Source: Chitinophagaceae bacterium
Lineage (GTDB): Bacteria > Bacteroidota > Bacteroidia > Chitinophagales > Chitinophagaceae
Assembly (NCBI GenBank): GCA_014879565.1
Contig: JACSRW010000043.1
Location: 29,768 to 93,767 of the forward strand
Length of the DNA: 64,000 bases
Reading direction: 5' to 3'
Under the pieces are notes generated by a model. The model was not told the origin of the DNA. It worked only from the letters and a program-made list of their open reading frames with translations, and did not search any database. Shown one piece after another: positions 33,733 through 42,845 of this stretch. Each line of letters starts with the position of its first letter. Position 1 is the stretch's first letter. The position numbers were made by a program, and so were the translations under genes.

Positions 33733-33789
33733 GAGATAAGGAGTTTACAGTTGGCAGACAGTAGTCTGCACCCTCTTATAATTGGTATT

Positions 33790-34974
33790 TCAGTTTGCTG
33801 TGTTTTCGATCACCAGAGCGCTTGCCCCACCGCCGCCATTGCAGATACCAGCCGCTCCGTATTTTGCCTTATTAGCCCTGAGTACATGCAGCAGGGTAAC
33901 AATAATACGGGCGCCGCTGCAACCCAGCGGGTGACCGAGAGAAACGGCTCCGCCATGTACATTAACAGTAGCAGGATCCAGTTTCATCCGCCTGGTGTTT
34001 TCAATACCTACAACGGAGAAGGCTTCATTGAGTTCCCAGTAAGCTATGTCTTCCATTTGAAGACCCGCTTTGGCAACTGCTTTGGGCACTGCCAGGGAAG
34101 GCGCGGTTGTGAACCATTCGGGCGCCTGTTCCGCGTCGGCATACCCTTTTATCCGGCCAATGGGTGTAAGCCCCAGTTCCGCAGCTTTTTCCGCACTCAT
34201 AAGCACCAGTGCGGCTGCCCCGTCATTCATTGTTGAGGCATTGGCGGCCGTAACCGTTCCTTCTTTCATAAAAGCCGGACTAAGCGAAGGAATTTTATCA
34301 AATTTTACATTAAATGGCTCTTCGTCTTTACTGAAAACCAGCGGCTCACCCTTCCGTTGCGGAATTTCAACCGGAACAATCTCTTCTTCAAATACTCCTT
34401 TTTCCCAGGCAGCCTGTGAACGTTTATAACTTTCAATGGCGAACTGATCCTGTTCTTCACGGCTGATACCGCATTCCTTGGCACAAAGTTCAGCGGCGAA
34501 ACCCATAGCTTTTCCGTCATATACATCCGTGAGACCGTCTTTGGCCAGTCCGTCCACCAGCTGCACATTTCCATATTTGTTACCCCACCGGATATGTTCA
34601 CTGTAAAAAGGTACATTACTCATGCTTTCCATTCCACCGGCTACCACAATTTCCGCGTCACCGAGCGCAATACTCTGGGCAGCCAGGGAAATGGCTTTCA
34701 TACCGCTGGCGCATACCTTGTTTACGGTCGTACAATTCACCTGATCGGGAAGACCGGCAAATTTTGCTGCCTGCCGGGCCGGTGCCTGTCCCAGATTGGC
34801 CTGGATTACGCAACCCATGAGTACATCATTCACCTGCTCCGGCCGTATCCCGGCCCTGTTAATTGCGGCTTTAATAGCAATGGCCCCCAGCTGGGTGGCA
34901 GTTAAAGATTTCAGGCTGCCCCCGAAACTACCCATGGGAGTACGCACGGCGGAGAGAATAACCACTTCTTTCAT
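33790..34974 (-). CDS. Acetyl-CoA C-acetyltransferase (thiolase)
   Basis: 394 residues, the usual thiolase length. Nucleophilic Cys in NKVCASGMKAISLAA (about 89), the GGAVSLGHPLGCSGARI His motif (about 350) and CNGGGGASALV with the second catalytic Cys (about 380) are all present. It condenses or cleaves acetoacetyl-CoA in fatty-acid or ketone-body metabolism. An HMG-CoA lyase at 61298 uses related acyl-CoA intermediates but is far away. Confidence 0.94.
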   Translation of the reverse strand: MKEVVILSAVRTPMGSFGGSLKSLTATQLGAIAIKAAINRAGIRPEQVNDVLMGCVIQANLGQAPARQAAKFAGLPDQVNCTTVNKVCASGMKAISLAAQSIALGDAEIVVAGGMESMSNVPFYSEHIRWGNKYGNVQLVDGLAKDGLTDVYDGKAMGFAAELCAKECGISREEQDQFAIESYKRSQAAWEKGVFEEEIVPVEIPQRKGEPLVFSKDEEPFNVKFDKIPSLSPAFMKEGTVTAANASTMNDGAAALVLMSAEKAAELGLTPIGRIKGYADAEQAPEWFTTAPSLAVPKAVAKAGLQMEDIAYWELNEAFSVVGIENTRRMKLDPATVNVHGGAVSLGHPLGCSGARIIVTLLHVLRANKAKYGAAGICNGGGGASALVIENTAN

Positions 34975-35019
34975 ACAGCATTATTTGCGGCGAAGATAAC
35001 AATTGTTCGTATAGATGCA

Positions 35020-36906
35020 TTACCAGCCAATTCCGTAGTCTTCTCCGTGGTTACTGCTCCCACCCCAGAAGCTGCCGTGCTTCCAGTCAAAGAAAATCGC
35101 GTTGATGGGACCACTGGTACGGTCATCAAAACTCAGGGTATAGCCCATTTGCCGGAGTTCCTGTCTTACTTTTTCCGGGGTGCTTTCATGTAAAAGGATA
35201 TGACCCGGTTTGGGTTTTCTATCTTCCGTTTTGCTGCCCCCGAGCGATAACCAGAGCTGGTTACTGTTGATATTCGCGGCTTCGGCTGCCTGCTGCACAT
35301 TCATTCCAAACTCGGCCATATTGAGGAAAAACTGCAGCAGGTTCTGATCCTGTGTATCGCCGCCCTGTACTGCAAAGGATAACCAGGGTTTTCCATCCCG
35401 AATTGCCAGGGAAGGGGTCAGAGTAACCCGGGGTCTTTTACCCGGAGCCACCACATTAAACGGATTCAGCACACTGTCAAGTACAAAACTCTGCATCCGC
35501 TGACTCATGCCAATACCGGTATTCCCGGCAATACAGGCGGGGAGCCATCCACCGCTGGGGGTGATGGACACCACCCATCCTTCTTTATCCGCTGCTTCCA
35601 CAGAAGTGGTACCGCGCCATAAGCGGTCCGTATAATTATCATCTATGGCCGCTACCGGCTCCTGCTGGTCATGTACCGGCATAAAATTTCTTCCGCTGCT
35701 GTCGGGCGCATAGCCCCTTTGGCGGAGTAAGGAAGTCCAGGGATTCAGCTTCCCTTCAAAGGGATAAGGATCTCCCGGACCGGCCAGCGGATTATTTTTT
35801 CCGGGCTGAATAAGGGAAGCTCTGTATCGGGCATATTCTTTACTGAGTAAACCCATGACCGGTTCATCCGGGGGAAAATAGGGATCCCCGTAATAGAAAT
35901 CGCGGTCGGCAAAACTGAGGTTCATCGCCTGGTAAACTGTATGTATGTATTGGGTACTGTTATAACCCATTGCTTTCAGATCAAAATTTTCCAGGATATT
36001 CAATGCCTGCAGCATCACGGGACCCTGCGTCCATTGTTTCAGTTTATACACCTCGATGCCTTTATAATTCACCTTCAGCGGTTCTTCTTCCAGCGGTTTC
36101 CAGTTGGCCAGGTCTTCCTTCGTAATCAGCCCGCCCTGTTCCCGGCATCCCCGCACAAATTCTTCCGCGATATCCCCTTTATAAAACCGGTCATAGGCAG
36201 CCATAATGGCCTGTTTCCTGGTTTTCTTCTGCTGAAGCGCTTTCTGTTCGGCTTCCACCATTTTGGAAAGTGTCCGTAACAGGTCCTGCTGCACAAAAAT
36301 TTCCCCGGCAAGCGGGGCTTCTCTTTTTTCACCCGGGTGCGTCAGAAATACTTTCTTACTGTAAGGCCATTCCTTTATTCTTGCTTTTCCTCTTTCAATA
36401 CTGTTGGCCGTCTGCGCTTCAATCGGGTAACCGGCTGCCAGTTGCATGGCCGGTGCCAATACTTCTTTCAAGCTCATAGTTCCGTATTCTGCCAGCATAT
36501 AACAAAGCCCGCCGGGGGTACCGGGCGTCGTAGCGGCCAGCGGACCATATTCAGGCGGGAAAGCATAGCCCTTACTTTTAAAAAATTCAGGTGTCGCACC
36601 GGTAGGCGCCACCCCCATCCCGTTGATGGCTATCACTTTTTTGGTTGTTGGATTAAAGATCAGGGCCTGTGTCTCACCACCCCAGCTGAGTACATCCCAC
36701 ATGGTACAGGTTGCGGCCAGCATGGCGCAGGCTGCATCAACCGCATTACCGCCCTGATGAAAAATCATGGAACCGGCAGTAGCGGCAAGCGGCTTGCCGG
36801 TAATCGCCATCCAGTGCCTGCCATGCAATACCGGTTTTTGCGTTTGCTGAGCCTGTACACCGGTTGCGGATAGCAGCAGACAAAGGGCAATGAGTTTTTT
36901 ATTCAT
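35020..36906 (-). CDS. Gamma-glutamyltransferase family protein
   Basis: 628 residues, signal peptide 1-19 (LSATGVQAQ). It has the Ntn-hydrolase layout: HQGGNAVDAACAMLAATC (about 50), SFADRDFYYGDP (about 340) and the small-subunit start GTTSVEAADKEGWVVS (about 443). The catalytic Thr is expected to be the one exposed by self-cleavage in this TTS. The canonical following His (TTHFS) is absent. Substrate (glutathione or another gamma-glutamyl or peptide compound) is not predicted. Single gene, divergent from the small membrane protein at 37028. Confidence 0.86.
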   Translation of the reverse strand: MNKKLIALCLLLSATGVQAQQTQKPVLHGRHWMAITGKPLAATAGSMIFHQGGNAVDAACAMLAATCTMWDVLSWGGETQALIFNPTTKKVIAINGMGVAPTGATPEFFKSKGYAFPPEYGPLAATTPGTPGGLCYMLAEYGTMSLKEVLAPAMQLAAGYPIEAQTANSIERGKARIKEWPYSKKVFLTHPGEKREAPLAGEIFVQQDLLRTLSKMVEAEQKALQQKKTRKQAIMAAYDRFYKGDIAEEFVRGCREQGGLITKEDLANWKPLEEEPLKVNYKGIEVYKLKQWTQGPVMLQALNILENFDLKAMGYNSTQYIHTVYQAMNLSFADRDFYYGDPYFPPDEPVMGLLSKEYARYRASLIQPGKNNPLAGPGDPYPFEGKLNPWTSLLRQRGYAPDSSGRNFMPVHDQQEPVAAIDDNYTDRLWRGTTSVEAADKEGWVVSITPSGGWLPACIAGNTGIGMSQRMQSFVLDSVLNPFNVVAPGKRPRVTLTPSLAIRDGKPWLSFAVQGGDTQDQNLLQFFLNMAEFGMNVQQAAEAANINSNQLWLSLGGSKTEDRKPKPGHILLHESTPEKVRQELRQMGYTLSFDDRTSGPINAIFFDWKHGSFWGGSSNHGEDYGIGW

Positions 36907-36993
36907 AAAAACAGTTTTTTATAAAAGCCATGACACTGTCTGAAATCAGGGTTCCGGGCTTTGCAGGTATGATTCTTATCAAGTCACTTCCCC

Positions 36994-37017
36994 GAAATTA
37001 CAGAATGGAGTAATTTC
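36994..37017. repeat. 8-bp perfect inverted repeat GAAATTAC/GTAATTTC
   Basis: Arms at 36994-37001 and 37010-37017, 11 nt before the ATG of the small membrane protein. Could be an operator in the divergent promoter region or a leader hairpin. Confidence 0.4.
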
Positions 37018-37027
37018 AAAATAAAAA

Positions 37028-37279
37028 ATGGCCAGATCTCATCACCGTAAAAAACACAGGGAACATGTGCGTCAGTTCAGACAGACCCATGATACCAGTA
37101 CTGCGGAAGGCCGCAGTGGAAAAGCCGTCAATATTTTTATGATTGCAGGCGCCCTGGCAGGATTTGCCATCGGTTATTTTGCATCGGGAGCTGAACCGCT
37201 CTGGATGGCTACCGGATTGCTGCTCGGCGCAGCCGGCGGTTACTTGGCGGGCAGGAAAATTGACGAGGGTAAAGCCTGA
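37028..37279 (+). CDS. Small two-helix membrane protein, unknown function
   Basis: 83 residues. A basic His-rich N-terminus (ARSHHRKKHREHVRQ) is followed by two Gly/Ala-rich helices (IFMIAGALAGFAIGYFASG and WMATGLLLGAAGGYLAGRK), a glycine-zipper hairpin. Basic head plus hairpin suggests membrane insertion with DNA or RNA or lipid contacts; no family assignment. It precedes the RRM gene by 78 nt. Confidence 0.7.
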   Translation: MARSHHRKKHREHVRQFRQTHDTSTAEGRSGKAVNIFMIAGALAGFAIGYFASGAEPLWMATGLLLGAAGGYLAGRKIDEGKA

Positions 37280-37334
37280 TCAGCACTTGCCCTTATTTTA
37301 TGAAAATCAGGTTAAAATACAGATGTATTTGACT

Positions 37335-37342
37335 TACATTTG
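37335..37342 (+). promoter_or_regulatory. -7 box TACATTTG for the RRM protein gene
   Basis: TAnnTTTG 15 nt before the ATG at 37358, implying a leader under 15 nt. No obvious -33 TTTG. Confidence 0.55.
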
Positions 37343-37357
37343 CTAAAAATACAACAG

Positions 37358-37732
37358 ATGAAGCTTTTTGTTGCCGGTTTGCCGTACGATATGGATGATG
37401 CGGAACTGGAAGAATTTTTTGAGAAGTTCGGTACGGTAAGCTCCGTAAAAGTGGCCATTGACCGTGAAACCGGGAAAAGCAAGGGATTTGCCTTTGTGGA
37501 AATGCCCAATGCCAATGAGGCCAAAGAAGCCATTGAAGGGTTAAACGATCTGCATATCGGTAAGAAAGTACTGGTGGTAAAGGAAGCAGAAGATAAACCC
37601 GGCGGCGGTGGCGGCGGATTTCGTCCTAACCGTGACAGAGGTGGTTATGGCGGCAGCGGTGGCGGCGGATTTAACCGCGACCGGGGCGGTTATGGCGGCG
37701 GAAGCGGACGCCCTCCCCGTAACAGGTATTAA
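37358..37732 (+). CDS. RRM-domain RNA-binding protein with Gly/Arg/Tyr tail
   Basis: 124 residues. One RNA recognition motif (residues 1-80): RNP2 LFVAGLPYD and RNP1 KGFAFVEMP are intact. The tail (82-124) is low-complexity GGGGGGFRPNRDRGGYGG-type sequence, like eukaryotic glycine-rich cold-shock RNA-binding proteins. Such proteins are common in Bacteroidota and cyanobacteria and are thought to be RNA chaperones. It stands alone between its promoter and terminator. Confidence 0.92.
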   Translation: MKLFVAGLPYDMDDAELEEFFEKFGTVSSVKVAIDRETGKSKGFAFVEMPNANEAKEAIEGLNDLHIGKKVLVVKEAEDKPGGGGGGFRPNRDRGGYGGSGGGGFNRDRGGYGGGSGRPPRNRY

Positions 37733-37755
37733 AAAAAACCTGAACATACTTAAGA

Positions 37756-37782
37756 CTGTACCTTCCGGTACAGTTTTTTTTT
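37756..37782 (+). terminator. Terminator after the RRM gene
   Basis: CTGTACC (37756-37762), TTCC loop, GGTACAG (37767-37773), then nine T. Confidence 0.9.
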
Positions 37783-37828
37783 GCCCCATATCAGAAATTA
37801 GCCTGAACTTGTCCGGACAACAACCGTT

Positions 37829-38932
37829 ATGAACAGATTTTTTTACCTGCTCTTGCTGTTTGCACCGGTTATCAGCCGGTCCCAATCCGAAACCTATTTC
37901 CGCGTTAAACCGGACAGCAGTGGTTTTGAACTGACCCTCGCCGGCGCCCGTCACCTGGCTTCTCTTCCGCTGAAATGTATGGACCAGGAATTTCCCAATA
38001 AAACAAATCACACATCTGTAAATGACAGTGATCATGTGCTCCTGCCTTCCCGGTTACACCCTGTTTTTTACGGGTGTTTTGACTGGCATTCCGCTGTTCA
38101 CGGGCACTGGATGCTGGTTCGTTTACTGAAAGCCTTCCCGGCACTACCTGAAGCAAAACTCATTCGCGAAAAACTCAGCAATGCCTTTACAAAAGAAAAA
38201 GTGGAAGGCGAACTGAAGTACTTCTCCCTGCCCCTCACGGGCAGCTGGGAAAGAACTTATGGCTGGGCCTGGCTGCTTAAACTGGATGAAGAGCTACAGA
38301 CCTGGGCTGACCCGGATGCACGAAAATGGCAGGAAGCCCTGCAGCCACTTACCCGGTTAATCCTGCAACGCTGGACTGAATTTTTACCCAAACAAACCTA
38401 TGCCAACCGCACAGGTGTACATCCCAATACCGCATTCGGCCTGGTCATGGCGCTCGATTATGCCCGCAGTGCCGGCAATAAATCCTTTGAAGAAGCGATT
38501 GTGAAAGCATCGCTGTACTTATATGAAAAAGACAGAAAAGCCCCTGCGGTATGGGAACCCAATGGCGCCGATTTTTTATCTCCTTCCCTGGAAGAAGCAG
38601 ACCTGATGCGCCGTGTATTAAAACCGGCCGTCTTCCGGGAATGGTTTCACCGGTTCCTCAGTCCCGCGGATATCAATCATCTCAGCAGGCTGCCGGTTGT
38701 ATCCGACAGAACTGATTTACAGATTGTACATCTTGACGGACTTTGTTTCAGCCGCAGCTGGTGTATGATGGGACTGGCCCGCAGTCTGCCTGCCGGTGAT
38801 CCGGCAGGAAGGCAGTTAAAAAAAGCGGCTATCCGTCACCTTGCGGCCGCAGTTCCCCATGTGGTGAGCGGACATTACGGAGGTGAACACTGGCTGGCCA
38901 GTTTTGCGGTATACGCCCTGCTTAATTCCTGA
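37829..38932 (+). CDS. DUF2891 family protein
   Basis: 367 residues with a signal peptide (MNRFFYLLLLFAPVISRSQS). DUF2891 hallmarks are visible: HPVFYGCFDWHSAVHGHWML (about 72-91), LTGSWERTYGWAWLLKL, and HYGGEHWLASFAVYALL at the C-terminus. Members are predicted alpha/alpha-barrel (glycosidase-like) proteins of unknown activity. The stop codon TGA (38930-38932) abuts the convergent pullulanase stop. Confidence 0.85.
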   Translation: MNRFFYLLLLFAPVISRSQSETYFRVKPDSSGFELTLAGARHLASLPLKCMDQEFPNKTNHTSVNDSDHVLLPSRLHPVFYGCFDWHSAVHGHWMLVRLLKAFPALPEAKLIREKLSNAFTKEKVEGELKYFSLPLTGSWERTYGWAWLLKLDEELQTWADPDARKWQEALQPLTRLILQRWTEFLPKQTYANRTGVHPNTAFGLVMALDYARSAGNKSFEEAIVKASLYLYEKDRKAPAVWEPNGADFLSPSLEEADLMRRVLKPAVFREWFHRFLSPADINHLSRLPVVSDRTDLQIVHLDGLCFSRSWCMMGLARSLPAGDPAGRQLKKAAIRHLAAAVPHVVSGHYGGEHWLASFAVYALLNS

Positions 38933-40918
38933 TTAATCCAGGTAAAGCAGGGTGCTGCTATAGGGCGAAAGCTGAAGCAATGTGCCTGCATTTAAATTCC
39001 CATCACTTCCTTCGGTTTTCAGCTTATTATTCAGGATAAACACTTTCCGGTTTGCGGGGATGGACAGCGGCATCGGTTTTCCCGTACCATTAAAGTAGAG
39101 AAAGAGCTGTTTCCAGCTGTCTCCTGCTTCTTCCCCCCGGATGGTATAGGCGATGCCACCCGCCGGCAAATCATCCGTAAAACGGATAAGCCGGCTGATA
39201 GCCTTTGGATCAGTCAGCCGGAAAGCAGGATGCTGTTTCCGCATGTCCAGTAAGGCTTTTACATAATTGACAAAGTCCAATTCCCGGCTTTTTAGCCGCC
39301 AGTCAATAGCATTGATACTATCCGGTGAATCATAGGAGTTCTCCACGCCTTTTTTAGAACGGAAAAATTCCGTACCCGCATGCAGGAAGGGAATACCCTG
39401 GGAACTGAGCACCAGCGTGAGTGCCAGCCGGTGCATTTCTTTCCGCTCCTCTTCGCTTTTATCCCGGGCAGAAAGGGTCAGTTTGTCCCATAACACATGG
39501 TTATCGTGACATTCACAATAGGTAATGGTACCCTCCGGTCCGGCAGCCCAGGGCGCTTTGGAATAATTTACCTTCTCATAAACCACCTGCGGATGCGGAC
39601 AGGAAGCCACGATCCCGAATTTTATACTTTCTTCCATCCCGGCTTTCCCGCTTGCAAATCCCGGATCATCATGAATAAACACACTGCCTTTGATCCCGTC
39701 ACGGATATCATCGCTGAATACGGCAATCCGGTCCAGCCTGGCGGCATTGCTTTTTAATGCCCGCAGCGAATCCGGCAAGGGCGAAGCTCCGGCGGTCCAG
39801 CCTTCCCCATACAGAAGAATACCGGGCCTTACCCTGTGCAATTCGGCAGAAATAAGGTTCATGGTTGCAATATCATGCACTCCCATGAGGTCGATCCGGA
39901 AACCGTCCACATGGTATTCCTTCACCCAATAAAGCATTGATTCAAGCATGAATTTGCGGAACATCGGTCTTTCACTGGCGGTTTCATTGCCACAGGCTGT
40001 GGCGTTTGAAAACTTTCCGTCGGCTGTCTGCCGGTAATAATACCCGGGTACCAGCTGATTAAAATTGGAGGTTTCTGTCAGGGCCGTGTGATTATACACC
40101 ACATCCATGATAACCCCGATATTTTTCCGGTGAAAAGCCTGCACCATTTCCTTGAACTCCCTGATTCGTATGACCGGATTATACGGATCGGTGGCATAGG
40201 AACCTTCCGGCACATTGTAATTGAGCGGATCATAACCCCAGTTATACCGCGCATCCGGCCTGGTTTCATCAATGCTGTGAAAGTCGAAAACCGGCAGCAG
40301 GTGTACATGTGTTACACCCAATTCAGCGATATGATCCAGTCCCGTGGACAATCCATCCTTGTTTCGTGTACCCGTTTCCGTTAGTCCCTTGAATTTTCCC
40401 TTGTTGCTGAACCCTGCGCTTTCATGAATGCCCGCATCCCGCACATGTAGTTCATAAATCACCGCATCCGTTTTATGCTGAAGGGCAGGTCCTCTGTCCT
40501 TTTCCCAGTCAGGCGGATTGGTCAGGGCCGGGTTGATGATGGCGCCTCTCCCGCCGTTCACGGCTACGGCTTTTACATAGGGATCCGTCACTTCCTTCGA
40601 CCATTGGCCATTGATCTTAACCCGGAAACTGTAAAAGCGGGCCGAGGAATTACCGGGCACGGTGACCAGCCAGGTTCCCTGTTCCTTTTTCTCCATCGGG
40701 AAAACGGCCACGGGATCACCGGTTTGCCCGTCTGTATAAAGTCGCAGTTCCGCAGCGGATGCAGTGGGCGCCCATATTCTGAACCGGCTTTTTTCAGGAG
40801 ACCAGCTGAGGCCAAGATCATCCCCGGTATATACGGGGTACTGGCTGTAATCCTGTTTTTGTGCACGGAGATGCAGGAAAAATCCAAGCAGACTCATAAA
40901 AAAGATACTTCGTTTCAT
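38933..40918 (-). CDS. pulA: Type I pullulanase (GH13)
   Basis: 661 residues. Signal peptide (MKRSIFFMSLLGFFLHLRAQ), an N-terminal E-set/CBM48-like beta domain (FRIWAPTASAAELRLYTD), the YELHVRD and NWGYDPLNYNVPEGSYA signatures of type I pullulanase, then the GH13 triad: DGFRIDLMG (Asp), LLYGEGWT (Glu), CECHDNHVLWDK (Asp). It debranches alpha-1,6 links in pullulan, glycogen or limit dextrins, feeding linear chains to the glucanotransferase at 7725. The start at 40918 places the signal peptide first; the frame runs 49 codons further upstream. Exported, probably periplasmic. Confidence 0.95.
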   Translation of the reverse strand: MKRSIFFMSLLGFFLHLRAQKQDYSQYPVYTGDDLGLSWSPEKSRFRIWAPTASAAELRLYTDGQTGDPVAVFPMEKKEQGTWLVTVPGNSSARFYSFRVKINGQWSKEVTDPYVKAVAVNGGRGAIINPALTNPPDWEKDRGPALQHKTDAVIYELHVRDAGIHESAGFSNKGKFKGLTETGTRNKDGLSTGLDHIAELGVTHVHLLPVFDFHSIDETRPDARYNWGYDPLNYNVPEGSYATDPYNPVIRIREFKEMVQAFHRKNIGVIMDVVYNHTALTETSNFNQLVPGYYYRQTADGKFSNATACGNETASERPMFRKFMLESMLYWVKEYHVDGFRIDLMGVHDIATMNLISAELHRVRPGILLYGEGWTAGASPLPDSLRALKSNAARLDRIAVFSDDIRDGIKGSVFIHDDPGFASGKAGMEESIKFGIVASCPHPQVVYEKVNYSKAPWAAGPEGTITYCECHDNHVLWDKLTLSARDKSEEERKEMHRLALTLVLSSQGIPFLHAGTEFFRSKKGVENSYDSPDSINAIDWRLKSRELDFVNYVKALLDMRKQHPAFRLTDPKAISRLIRFTDDLPAGGIAYTIRGEEAGDSWKQLFLYFNGTGKPMPLSIPANRKVFILNNKLKTEGSDGNLNAGTLLQLSPYSSTLLYLD

Positions 40919-41065
40919 CTGAAAAAAATATATAATAATAAAGCAAGGCCGGGCAATTCCCGGTCTTGTATAAAGGTAAGTTTCCTGTTGGCTGAACCGG
41001 GATAAAAATTTTTCACCGGGATGCCCGCATACAGTAACTTGTTCTTTCAAAAGCACAGATTCCAC

Positions 41066-42814
41066 ATGGGAGACTTCCAGGTTAAGAAACAGCCCAAAAA
41101 ATATGATGCAGTCATTGTAGGTTCAGGCGCCGGCGGCGGGATGGCCGCCTATATCCTCGCCAAAGCAGGATTAAAAGTCTGTATCATTGAAGCGGGTTAC
41201 ATGTATGATCCGCAGAAGAACATCACCCAGTTAAAAAATCCCTGGGATTCACCCCGGCGCGGCGCCAGCACCAAACTCCGTCCCTTTGGCGATTTTGATG
41301 CCTGTTATGGCGGCTGGTCGGTGGAAGGCGAACCTTTTACCAAAGAAACCGGTACAGACTGGATGTGGTGGAGAGCCCGTATGCTTGGCGGACGGACCAA
41401 TCACTGGGGCCGGATCTCTCTTCGTTTTGGTCCGAAAGATTTTAAGCGCAGAAGTATTGACGGGCTCGGAGATGACTGGCCGATCGGTTATGAAGAGGTA
41501 AAACCTTTTTATGACCGGGTAGATAAACTGATCGGGATATTCGGCACCAACGAAGGACTGGAAAATGATCCGGATGGCATTTTCCTGCCTCCTCCCCGTC
41601 CCCGTTTGCACGAACTATTTATAAAAAACGGCGCAACACAGGCCGGTGTACGGGTGATTCCTTCCCGTTTGTCAATACTGACAAAGCCTATTGAAAATGA
41701 CGCGGACCGGGGGGCTTGTTTTTTCTGCGCCCAGTGTTCCCGCAACTGCAGTATGGCGAAAGCCGATTTTTCTTCTCCCAATGTGCTGATTTATCCGGCC
41801 CTGAAAACAGGGAATATTGATATTGTTGCCAATGCCATGGCCCGGGAAGTGCTGACCAATAAAGAAGGACTGGCCACCGGGGTATCTTATATCAGCAAGG
41901 AAGACCTGACCGAATACCAGGTGGAGGGCCGGGTGGTTATCCTGGCCGCCAGCGCCTGTGAAAGCGCCCGGCTTCTGCTTAACTCCAAATCAGCCCGTCA
42001 TCCGAATGGTCTTGCCAACAACAGCGACGTAGTGGGAAAATACCTGCACGACTCCACCGGCGCCGCGATGGGTGGCGTTTTGCCGCAGCTCTTTGACCGG
42101 AAACGTTACAATGAAGACGGAGTCGGTGGCATGCATGTCTATTCCCCCTGGTGGCTCGATAATAAAAAACTTGATTTCCCGAGGGGCTATCATATAGAAT
42201 ACTGGGGAGGCATGAGCCAGCCCGCCTATGGTTTCGGCTGGGGGATAGAAAAACTCAACGGGCAATTCCTCGTAAAAGGAAAACAAAAAGAGGCCGGCGG
42301 ATACGGTGCCTCCCTGAAAGAAGACTATCGTTTCTTCTACGGGGCTTCGGTGGGTATGGCCGGAAGGGGCGAAGCCATTCCCCTGGAATCAAATTCCTGT
42401 TCCATTGATCCGAATGTGGTGGATAAATACGGGATACCCGTACTGAAGTTTAATGTGAAATGGAGTGATCATGAAATTAAACAGGCCCGGCACATGAAGG
42501 AAACCTTTAAGGAAATCATGCACAATATGGGAGCCGTGGTAACCTGGGGCGGAGAGGATGACGCGTCAAACAACTGGGGTTTGTCCAAACCCGGTGAAAT
42601 TATACATGAAGCCGGCACGGTACGAATGGGGAATGATCCCAAAAAATCGGCACTCAATAAATGGAGCCAGGCGCATGATTGTAAAAACCTGTTTTGTGTG
42701 GATGGCGGCCAGTTTGTGAGCCAGGCGGATAAAAACATCACCTGGACGATCCTCGCCCTGTCCATGCGTGCCAGTGAATTTATCATTGACGAAATGAAAA
42801 AAAATAATTTATAG
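41066..42814 (+). CDS. GMC-family FAD-dependent oxidoreductase (module 2)
   Basis: 582 residues. FAD motif VIVGSGAGGGMAAYIL (about 14-29) and C-terminal HEAGTVRMGNDP and NITWTILALSMRASEF. It has a Cys cluster ACFFCAQCSRNC (C-x2-C-x2-C-x3-C, about 220-231) that could bind a metal or iron-sulfur cluster; module 1 keeps only two of the spaced Cys. The start at 41066 (MGDFQVKK) is chosen; 41021 is in frame. It is first of an operon with a gluconate dehydrogenase subunit 3-like gene and a beta-gamma-crystallin gene. Confidence 0.9.
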   Translation: MGDFQVKKQPKKYDAVIVGSGAGGGMAAYILAKAGLKVCIIEAGYMYDPQKNITQLKNPWDSPRRGASTKLRPFGDFDACYGGWSVEGEPFTKETGTDWMWWRARMLGGRTNHWGRISLRFGPKDFKRRSIDGLGDDWPIGYEEVKPFYDRVDKLIGIFGTNEGLENDPDGIFLPPPRPRLHELFIKNGATQAGVRVIPSRLSILTKPIENDADRGACFFCAQCSRNCSMAKADFSSPNVLIYPALKTGNIDIVANAMAREVLTNKEGLATGVSYISKEDLTEYQVEGRVVILAASACESARLLLNSKSARHPNGLANNSDVVGKYLHDSTGAAMGGVLPQLFDRKRYNEDGVGGMHVYSPWWLDNKKLDFPRGYHIEYWGGMSQPAYGFGWGIEKLNGQFLVKGKQKEAGGYGASLKEDYRFFYGASVGMAGRGEAIPLESNSCSIDPNVVDKYGIPVLKFNVKWSDHEIKQARHMKETFKEIMHNMGAVVTWGGEDDASNNWGLSKPGEIIHEAGTVRMGNDPKKSALNKWSQAHDCKNLFCVDGGQFVSQADKNITWTILALSMRASEFIIDEMKKNNL

Positions 42815-42845
42815 TATTCCGGTTTCTTTAAATCAACCCCCTTTT

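Noticed and set aside
33732..33745. Search for an upstream ATG start of the GNAT gene
   Set aside because: A stop codon (TAA at 33747-33745) lies five codons upstream of the TTG and no ATG or GTG occurs between; the TTG start was kept.
33748..33772. Possible degenerate heptad array (ttacagt/tggcaga/cagtagt) upstream of the GNAT gene
   Set aside because: Only about three weak units with little internal identity; not distinguishable from chance.
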